From NCBI GenBank assembly GCA_031281925.1, contig JAITES010000193.1, positions 1 to 8,551 on the forward strand: DNA of 8,551 nt, given 5' to 3'. The notes under the pieces were generated by a model. That model was not told the DNA's origin and ran no database searches. It was given only the letters and a program-made list of their open reading frames with translations. Numbering within the stretch: position 1 is the stretch's first letter; every line of letters begins with the position of its first letter. The position numbers and the translations under genes are program-made. This DNA is from Treponema sp. Its GTDB lineage: Bacteria > Spirochaetota > Spirochaetia > Treponematales > Breznakiellaceae. Positions 1 to 4,828 of this stretch are shown here, one piece after another.

Positions 1-24
1 CTTTCAAAACTGAAGTTTTGAAAG
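1..24. repeat. Perfect inverted repeat (hairpin) at the window edge
   Basis: Bases 1-10 and 15-24 are exact reverse complements (CTTTCAAAAC / GTTTTGAAAG) around a 4-base TGAA loop, and an inner T-A pair could extend the stem. No T-run follows, so it does not look like a standard intrinsic terminator. It may be a dispersed palindromic repeat, an operator, or lie inside the end of an upstream gene. Only its structure is visible. Confidence 0.6.
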
Positions 25-68
25 GGCAGCCGTTAGGCGAGAAACCGCAGGAGGTTCCGCAATCATAA
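3..68 (+). CDS. Possible C-terminal tail of an upstream gene (partial)
   Basis: Reading from base 3, this frame stays open for 21 codons and stops at TAA 66-68; the other two plus frames stop within the first 21 bases. The peptide ends KPQEVPQS. An open stretch this short is quite likely by chance, and the perfect hairpin at 1-24 would have to lie inside the coding sequence. I keep it only because the window starts mid-sequence and a gene end just upstream of the next ribosome binding site would be ordinary. Confidence 0.2.
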   Translation, partial: FKTEVLKGQPLGEKPQEVPQS

Positions 69-86
69 ATCAAACTGTTGACTGAC

Positions 87-91
87 GGAGG
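87..91 (+). promoter_or_regulatory. Ribosome binding site that selects a TTG start
   Basis: GGAGG at 87-91 sits 9 bases before the TTG at 101. The nearby ATG at 115 is out of frame, and the next in-frame Met (residue 38) would remove the whole lipoprotein signal. The site therefore supports initiation at TTG. Confidence 0.75.
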
Positions 92-100
92 TTTAGTTAG

Positions 101-1471
101 TTGAAATTGATAAAATGTATTAAAGTCTGTATTGCTTTTGCTTTACTATCACCACTTTTAAGCGGCTGCCTTATCTGGAATGTTGTACTATTTAAGGATG
201 AACAGCGTTTTATGAATACCGGAAAAGAAGTAAAGATAAGTAATGGCACCCTAGTTATAGCCACTACATTTTCTCTTGATGATCCAAGAAGAGGAGGATA
301 CATATCAATATTTGAATTTGAAAACGGTACATGGGTCGAAAAAAAGACGATTGATACAAAAAAATACTTTAAGGAACCATACCAGGCGCCCATGAATGAA
401 TGGGGAGTGGAAAACAGATCTTTTATGGACACCGGCGATACTATCATTGCCCTGATGGCTTCAAGTACTCGTATATTCAAAAAAAGTCCTTATGAGAAGG
501 CGATACTGATTTTTAAGAAAAGCGGGAATGAATGGGCGCATCTTGATACAATTTATAAAGGCGATCCTGAGACATTCTATGGCACTTTCATAAAAGGGAA
601 TTTTAGAACCGGTATTAGTGTTGATAAAAATACGGTTATTGTTCCCGAGGAGCGAAAAGGCATTCATGTATTTGAGATACAGGGAAATGAAACTACAGGG
701 TACCTGATTCCTGATAAATTTAGTAATACGCATTCAGACGGAGGAGTTGGCATAATCAGGAATGATACGATAATTTTATCAGACATATACCGTGAAGACG
801 TTAAGTCAAAAAGAAGAGTCAAGGTATATACCCGTAGTGAAGAAAACTGGGAATTGGCATTTATATTTGATGAGAACTCGTTTCCCGAAATCTGGACAAA
901 TCAGGAAGGGCCATTCACCGAAGCCTGGCAGCGCTCCATGATGGGTAGATATACCGGTATATTGGATGACGGTAATGTATATGCAGGATCAGATCGTCGG
1001 GTATATTTTTTTAGAAAAGATGATCATGGCTACACCGTAACACAAAGCATAGACATATCTAATAACGACAGTGAAAACGATGCGTACATAATGGATTTAG
1101 TCATAAAAGACGGTATTATGGCGTATGCCCGTGGGGAAAAACTTTACATATATCATACTATCAATGATAGATGGAAGTTAACGGATACGATTGATCTGGG
1201 AAAATTACAACCAAACAAAAGAATTATTGACGATGTAAGCCTGGATATTTCCAATGATATTTTGGTGATAGGATTTGATAATGTACGAAAGGAATGGGAT
1301 AGTTCAGATACGATAGCAACTATTCCTTTTCCGCCGTTCATGTTTAAGAGGAATCCCGGTTCTGTTTGTATTCTAAAAATACATCCTGATGGAGGGTATG
1401 AGACCCAGGGTATTATAACTAGAAAATATAATTTGTTTGGGAGAGTTAAGTTTGTAAATAAAGTGAAATAG
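101..1471 (+). CDS. Putative lipoprotein with seven propeller-like repeats
   Basis: The 456-residue product opens with a lipoprotein signal: basic start, hydrophobic stretch, lipobox LSGC with Cys23 as the predicted lipidated residue. It is probably anchored in the inner or outer membrane facing the periplasm or surface. The mature part holds about seven copies of a pattern, a hydrophobic strand with an Asp/Asn turn (such as SNGTLVIA), then a [IV]x[IV][FY] strand, a short turn often ending in Trp, and a final strand ending in Ile. The second halves lie near residues 67-85, 134-151, 187-204, 239-256, 300-318, 347-365 and 421-439. Seven such units suggest a seven-bladed beta-propeller, usually a binding scaffold. 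I do not recognise a named family and claim no ligand. The start is TTG. The gene is clearly more AT-rich than the thi genes, which hints at transfer or weak constraint. Its 3' end is part of a 20-bp direct repeat. Confidence 0.8.
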   Translation: MKLIKCIKVCIAFALLSPLLSGCLIWNVVLFKDEQRFMNTGKEVKISNGTLVIATTFSLDDPRRGGYISIFEFENGTWVEKKTIDTKKYFKEPYQAPMNEWGVENRSFMDTGDTIIALMASSTRIFKKSPYEKAILIFKKSGNEWAHLDTIYKGDPETFYGTFIKGNFRTGISVDKNTVIVPEERKGIHVFEIQGNETTGYLIPDKFSNTHSDGGVGIIRNDTIILSDIYREDVKSKRRVKVYTRSEENWELAFIFDENSFPEIWTNQEGPFTEAWQRSMMGRYTGILDDGNVYAGSDRRVYFFRKDDHGYTVTQSIDISNNDSENDAYIMDLVIKDGIMAYARGEKLYIYHTINDRWKLTDTIDLGKLQPNKRIIDDVSLDISNDILVIGFDNVRKEWDSSDTIATIPFPPFMFKRNPGSVCILKIHPDGGYETQGIITRKYNLFGRVKFVNKVK

Positions 1472-1474
1472 AAA
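1455..1474 (+). repeat. 20-bp direct repeat, left copy
   Basis: TAAATAAAGTGAAATAGAAA here is identical to 2373-2392. This copy covers the last codons and the TAG stop of the propeller lipoprotein gene. The sequence that follows (CCGTATCTAAAA) loosely resembles what follows the right copy (CTGTATCCCCTAAAA). The two copies bracket the nuclease-fold gene. Confidence 0.85.
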
Positions 1475-1590
1475 AAGCCGTATCTAAAAATAGGAAGGAT
1501 TCAAACTGTCTAGCAGCCTGTTGCACTTCGGGGCAAGATGACAATTTTGACTATAGATTTTTGACGTTTTCCCTGGAAAGACGGTTTTTT

Positions 1591-2256
1591 TTACCACTCC
1601 CGGGGTTTAAAGCCTTTGGGGACGCTGATCTTTATCGTGTCCCCCGATTGTTCCAGCACAAAAAAACCGCTCTTCGCCGCAAAGTCCTTCACCTCTTTAG
1701 AGGCTACGGCCCCCGCCACCGCTCCCAGCAGCTTCCGTTTGTCCCCGTGTTCATCCCCATAGACCCGCAGTTTTTCCATCCGCCGCAGATGGTCCCGCAC
1801 ATCAGCATCCGTCAGAGTGGTCTTTACCTTCACCGCCAGGACGACATCCCCGTTTTCCAGCAGTATATCCACTTCGGCAATATACTCTCCCCGGGAATTC
1901 CGGTAGCGGACATTGGTACCAACTCTGCCAAAGCCATACCCCAGATGGTTGAACTTTTCCAGGATATTGGGGAAGATCATCTCTTCGATCAAATCGCCGA
2001 GCTTACTGCCCAATTTGCTGATCTTCCGGTCGGTTTCCTTCATTTGCAGGGCTGTTTCCTGCACTATACGGTCGGTTTCCTTCATTTGCAGGGCCGTTTC
2101 CTGCACTATACGGTCGGTTTGCAGGGACATTTCTTGCATTTTACGGTCGGTTTGCAGGGACATTTCCTGCATCTTGCGGTCTGTTTCCTGAAACATGGCC
2201 CAGACCTTCTCAAAGGTCAGCCCCATCTCCGGTTCGCGTATGGTTTCTTCTGGCAT
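1591..2256 (-). CDS. Coiled-coil protein with PD-(D/E)XK nuclease fold, active site apparently altered
   Basis: The 221-residue product has a long Gln/Glu/Arg-rich coiled coil (about residues 20-85) made of near-identical repeats, then a compact domain (about 86-221). That domain resembles the PD-(D/E)XK-superfamily proteins of unknown function sometimes annotated as DUF3782-like. Its motif region reads EVDILLENG (Asp130) followed by AVKVK at 141-145. Family members as I know them have Glu in place of Lys143 (AVEVK), the metal-binding acid of the (D/E)xK motif. Here the codon is AAG, one G-to-A change from GAG, so catalysis is doubtful although the fold seems complete. The ATG at 2254-2256 has no clear Shine-Dalgarno sequence but lies just downstream of a plausible promoter. 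The gene converges on the propeller lipoprotein gene and sits inside the 20-bp repeats. Its role is unknown; DNA binding or a decayed selfish or defence-type nuclease are guesses. Confidence 0.8.
   Translation of the reverse strand: MPEETIREPEMGLTFEKVWAMFQETDRKMQEMSLQTDRKMQEMSLQTDRIVQETALQMKETDRIVQETALQMKETDRKISKLGSKLGDLIEEMIFPNILEKFNHLGYGFGRVGTNVRYRNSRGEYIAEVDILLENGDVVLAVKVKTTLTDADVRDHLRRMEKLRVYGDEHGDKRKLLGAVAGAVASKEVKDFAAKSGFFVLEQSGDTIKISVPKGFKPREW
2035..2118 (-). repeat. Two tandem 42-bp units in the coiled coil
   Basis: Residues 47-60 and 61-74 are both TDRIVQETALQMKE, encoded by two almost identical adjacent 42-bp units. A 14-residue period is two heptads, so copy-number change would lengthen the coiled coil without shifting its register or the reading frame. 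Confidence 0.9.
2119..2184 (-). repeat. Two tandem 33-bp units in the coiled coil
   Basis: Residues 25-35 and 36-46 are both TDRKMQEMSLQ, encoded by adjacent, nearly identical 33-bp units. The 11-residue period is a hendecad, unlike the 14-residue period of the neighbouring units. Both unit types begin with TDR, so they likely share an origin. Confidence 0.9.
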
Positions 2257-2262
2257 AAGAAA

Positions 2263-2291
2263 AATTTACTTTATAGACGTATGCTTGTCAA
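2263..2291 (-). promoter_or_regulatory. Candidate promoter of the nuclease-fold gene
   Basis: On the minus strand TTGACA (2286-2291) is followed after 17 bases by TAAATT (2263-2268). The -35 is a perfect consensus match and the -10 matches 4 of 6. The -10 ends only 6 bases before the ATG, so a transcript from here would have almost no leader, in keeping with the missing Shine-Dalgarno sequence. Confidence 0.45.
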
Positions 2292-2372
2292 GAAGCGGCA
2301 TCTGTTGTATGAGTTGGTTTCAAACTTCGCACATAGGTAAAAATAGGCCCGTTGCTATTCAAAAAGTATTAT

Positions 2373-2392
2373 AAATAAAGTGAAATAGAAAC
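2373..2392 (+). repeat. 20-bp direct repeat, right copy
   Basis: Identical to 1455-1474. This copy lies in the gap between the nuclease-fold gene and the 3' end of the omptin gene, whose stop is 11 bases further on. It codes for nothing here, so it looks like a displaced or duplicated copy of the lipoprotein gene's 3' end. Confidence 0.85.
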
Positions 2393-2402
2393 ACTGTATC
2401 CC

Positions 2403-3389
2403 CTAAAACCGTATCGTAATTCCGATTCCTGAATCTATAGTATTCCATGCGGCGCCTGCCGCGTTTGCCATTCCGGCGGTCGTGTCTCCGGTGTTCACCC
2501 CGGTTTTACGGGAGATGGTGTCTCCCGGATTGGCCTCAAGCTTCCGCCAGGAACAGTACAGGGACAGCAAGAGTCTTTCTTTGGGCATAAAAGAAATTTC
2601 GGCGCGGGGTTCCAGATAAAGCCCAAAATTCATACTGTCGGAGTATTCGGTTTTCGTGGCAAAGTGATCGTCCCGTGCCTCGCAGAATATGAGAGGGCTC
2701 CACCGGAAAGAGAAAGCAATAGCGAAAAAACGGTTCAGGGGCAGGGAGAGGCCCGCTCCGGGAAAAATCAGCAGCCAGTCCTGGGAATATCCGATCGCGG
2801 GGCCGTCGTAAGGATCCTTCTCCGCATCCGGGCCAAGGGCCGTGCCGTCCAGGTAGCTTCCATACTGGTCTTTGGGATACAGGATATACCCGTCCCTGGC
2901 GATCCAGTTAAAGTGCATCCAGGAAAAGCCCAGGTATAGTTCCAGAAGGAGCCGGGAATACAGGGGGATTGAGAGGCCCGCCCTGTAATCCAGAATCAGC
3001 GCGCCTTCGGTATAGTTATAGTGGGTCGAATAATTCGATAATTCGCCATCCTGAGTATTCCAGTCCCGATCCTCCATGATTCCGGAAAGGGAAGGGAAAC
3101 CCGCTTTCAGCGAAAGGGCTGTGCTGAAGCCTGTATTTTCGTATTTGTTGTTCCGGGAAAAATCAAGCCCGGCGCCGTAATAGAAGAGGGGTTTCATCTC
3201 CCAGAGAAGCTGGCTTAGAAGGGCGCCGTCCTCCTTGTATACCCGTTCTTCTCCGTGGCCGTAGAGGAAACCGGCGCTTTGGGAGAGGGAAAGAGTGTAA
3301 GGGAAGCTCTTTCCCGGCGGGACAGGCTCCTCTGCAAAAAGCGTTCCTGCAATAATGACGAAAAAGAAAAAAACGGGTATATTCTTCAC
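2403..3389 (-). CDS. Omptin-family outer-membrane protease
   Basis: The 328-residue product begins with a Sec signal peptide (MKNIPVFFFFVIIAGTLFA, cleavage after Ala19) and ends in Phe after alternating-hydrophobic strands, as expected of an outer-membrane beta-barrel. Landmarks of OmpT/Pla proteases are present in order: GIMEDRDW (103-110) matches the OmpT segment around Asp83/Asp85, giving Asp107 and Asp109; NWIARDGYILY (161-171) and AIGYSQDW (198-205) match conserved barrel segments; ARDDHF (238-243) matches OmpT Asp210-Glu-His212, giving Asp240 and His242. All four catalytic residues are thus present. Omptins cleave peptides at the cell surface, often next to basic residues, and in enterobacteria need LPS; whether that applies here is unknown. 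The start is GTG with no clear Shine-Dalgarno sequence and a stop three codons after the previous in-frame codons, so no upstream start exists. The gene is divergent from the SH3-like lipoprotein gene. The family call rests on recalled motif alignment. Confidence 0.85.
   Translation of the reverse strand: MKNIPVFFFFVIIAGTLFAEEPVPPGKSFPYTLSLSQSAGFLYGHGEERVYKEDGALLSQLLWEMKPLFYYGAGLDFSRNNKYENTGFSTALSLKAGFPSLSGIMEDRDWNTQDGELSNYSTHYNYTEGALILDYRAGLSIPLYSRLLLELYLGFSWMHFNWIARDGYILYPKDQYGSYLDGTALGPDAEKDPYDGPAIGYSQDWLLIFPGAGLSLPLNRFFAIAFSFRWSPLIFCEARDDHFATKTEYSDSMNFGLYLEPRAEISFMPKERLLLSLYCSWRKLEANPGDTISRKTGVNTGDTTAGMANAAGAAWNTIDSGIGITIRF
3355..3383 (+). promoter_or_regulatory. Candidate promoter of the SH3-like lipoprotein gene
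   Basis: ATGACG (3355-3360) and TATATT (3378-3383) are separated by 17 bases, each a 4-5 of 6 match to consensus. It lies inside the first codons of the divergent omptin gene, because only 3 bp separate the two start codons. The -10 is 9 bases before the ATG, so the leader would be very short. Confidence 0.3.
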
Positions 3390-3392
3390 TAT

Positions 3393-3818
3393 ATGAAACT
3401 AGAGTCTAGACGGCAGTATCGTCAAGTACTTCTCATCCTCCTCCTCTGCATTCTTGCATCCTGCAGGGGAAACCGGGAAGAAATCGTCCTGGATCTTCCC
3501 ATGACTCCCCCCCTGTCCCGGAAAAACATCGGTTACGGGGTTATAAATGTTTCCTTTGCCCTTATCATGGAGGAGCCCGGACAGAAGAATCAGGCCAGCA
3601 GTTACGGCAGGAGAGGTTCCATCGTTGAAATTCAGGAGCGCCGTTTCATCACCATAGAAAACAGAACCGAATTGTGGGTTCTGGTAGCAGGAACAAGTCA
3701 AAATCAGGAAGATGAAAACGAAACATCGAGAATTCAGGGCTGGATTCTGGAAACCAATATAGACATCTACGACAAGCTCTCCCAGGCCCGTACAGCCGCA
3801 AAGGCCATGAACCCCTAA
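3393..3818 (+). CDS. Small lipoprotein with SH3-like domain
   Basis: The 141-residue product starts at ATG 3393, chosen because it gives a clean lipoprotein signal: basic n-region (RRQYRQ), a Leu-rich core and lipobox LASC with Cys24. The frame is open further upstream to 3255, but that part is antisense to the omptin signal-peptide region and has no such signal. Residues 48-125 resemble the SH3-like (bacterial SH3) domain of treponeme proteins: GYGVINVSF, an EEPG turn, RRGSIVEIQER, ELWVLVAG, then GWILETNIDIYD. A short helix (KLSQARTAAKAM) closes the protein. Such domains usually bind peptides or peptidoglycan, and no target can be named. The purine-rich stretch before the ATG is a weak ribosome binding site. 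The TAA overlaps the TAG of thiQ on the other strand (3815-3818), with no room for a terminator. Confidence 0.75.
   Translation: MKLESRRQYRQVLLILLLCILASCRGNREEIVLDLPMTPPLSRKNIGYGVINVSFALIMEEPGQKNQASSYGRRGSIVEIQERRFITIENRTELWVLVAGTSQNQEDENETSRIQGWILETNIDIYDKLSQARTAAKAMNP
3398..3425 (-). promoter_or_regulatory. Candidate promoter of the omptin gene
   Basis: On the minus strand TTGACG (3420-3425) is followed after 16 bases by TCTAGT (3398-3403), 5 of 6 and 4 of 6 matches to consensus. It lies within the start of the opposing lipoprotein gene, where the omptin promoter is expected if transcription begins close to the gene. Confidence 0.3.
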
Positions 3819-4828
3819 AAACTCCGGTCGATAAGGCGCAGTTCTTTTCTTTCCGCCTGCAGGATAATTGCCTGTCCTGTTTCAGGAGTTTTTTCCCTCA
3901 GGGGAACCCTGACGGAGACAAGCCTGCCGTCTGAAAGTTCCACGTCGAGTCTCCTGTGCCCCCCCTCAAAAACTGTTTTTTTAAGTATCCCCGAAACCCG
4001 GAACATCTCTTCCCTGTTTTCTCCTTCCGCCGCAATCCGCACGGCATCGTGGGGAATAAAAACAGTTTTATTGTCACCGGAGGCAAGGACGATCCCCGCG
4101 TCAAGGAATTCCGCGCAGAAGCTTGTCCGGGGAGAGAGAAAGAGTTCCTCTGTTTTCCCGATTTCCACAATTCTGCCTTCCTTCATCAGCGCGATGCGGT
4201 CTCCCAGAAACGCCGCTTCCTCCCTGTCATGAGTAACAAAAATACAGGGTACCGAAGAAGAAGATCGAATCTCAAGGAATTCTTCCCTCATGGCTTTACG
4301 CAGGGGAGCATCAAGACTTGAAAAAGGTTCATCAAGAAGCAGCAGCTGCGGAGAGGAGGCAAGGGCGCGGGCAATGGCTGCCCTTTGCCGTTCACCCCCG
4401 GAAAGTTCATGGATACGGCGTTTTTCATAGCCTGAAAGATGGGCCTGTCTCAGCGCCTCCCGCACCCGTTCCGTCCTTTCCTTTTTTTTCACGCCTCTGA
4501 TAAAGAGTCCGTATGCGACATTTCCCGCCACATTCAAATGGGGAAAGAGGCCCAGATCCTGAAAGACCACGGAAACATTGCGTTCCCATGCAGGAAGGGA
4601 TGTAATATCCCTGTCATTCACAAGAATGCTGCCGCGGTCGGGCCGGAGAAGGCCGGCGGCAAGATGAAGCGCGGTGGTTTTGCCGCAGCCGGAAGGCCCT
4701 GCAAGGATAAGGGTTTCGTTTTCCTCAATACGGAGATCGATATACAGTGAAAAATCCCCTCCGCCCTCTCCGGAGCCTGATCTTTCCCTGCGGAAGATTT
4801 TACTCAAGCCCTTAAGTTCAATTGCCAT
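3815..4828 (-). CDS. thiQ: Thiamine ABC transporter ATP-binding protein, with C-terminal TOBE-like domain
   Basis: This ATPase powers uptake through ThiP. With the start at ATG 4828 it has 337 residues. All ABC motifs are present: Walker A GPSGCGKTT (44-52), Q-loop Gln90 (VVFQD), signature LSGGE (142-146), Walker B LLLLDEP (162-168), D-loop SLD (171-173) and switch His200. Residues about 245-337 form an extra strand-rich domain of TOBE type (IPHDAVRIA, GILKKTVFEGG, DVELSDGRLVSV). Enterobacterial ThiQ is about 230 residues and lacks it; the overall shape is closer to FbpC/PotA-type ATPases. The assignment to thiamine rests on its place after thiB and thiP. ATG 4828 is preferred to an in-frame start at 4897 because it begins exactly at the family's N-terminus and follows a GAGG motif 8 bases upstream. 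It overlaps the thiP end by 11 bp. The TOBE-like domain may bind ligand or regulate activity. Confidence 0.88.
   Translation of the reverse strand: MAIELKGLSKIFRRERSGSGEGGGDFSLYIDLRIEENETLILAGPSGCGKTTALHLAAGLLRPDRGSILVNDRDITSLPAWERNVSVVFQDLGLFPHLNVAGNVAYGLFIRGVKKKERTERVREALRQAHLSGYEKRRIHELSGGERQRAAIARALASSPQLLLLDEPFSSLDAPLRKAMREEFLEIRSSSSVPCIFVTHDREEAAFLGDRIALMKEGRIVEIGKTEELFLSPRTSFCAEFLDAGIVLASGDNKTVFIPHDAVRIAAEGENREEMFRVSGILKKTVFEGGHRRLDVELSDGRLVSVRVPLREKTPETGQAIILQAERKELRLIDRSF

Larger units (their letters stand above)
1475..2392. other. Repeat-bounded segment carrying the nuclease-fold gene, possible insertion
   Basis: The segment between the two 20-bp repeats contains one minus-strand gene and short flanks. 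Removing it together with one repeat copy would leave the lipoprotein gene intact, with the stop of the convergent omptin gene close behind. This is the pattern expected of an insertion that duplicated its target, or of a recombination product. No transposase, integrase or clear terminal inverted repeat is present. A stretch at 1508-1530 (GTCTAGCAGCCTGTTGCACTT) loosely recalls insertion-sequence ends. The call of mobility is an inference. Confidence 0.3.

Noticed and set aside
2035..2184. Possible CRISPR-like or minisatellite array
   Set aside because: The units are directly adjacent without spacers, are multiples of three bases, and encode a regular coiled coil in frame.
1561..2340. Plus-strand open frame of 259 codons opposite the nuclease-fold gene
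   Set aside because: It is antisense to a gene with clear coiled-coil and nuclease-fold features, and its repeats (GCFLHYTVG-like) merely mirror the tandem DNA units on the other strand. It has no ribosome binding site.
3255..3392. Longer N-terminus for the SH3-like lipoprotein starting at 3255
   Set aside because: The extension is antisense to the omptin signal-peptide region, is highly charged, and would bury the lipoprotein signal that begins at ATG 3393.
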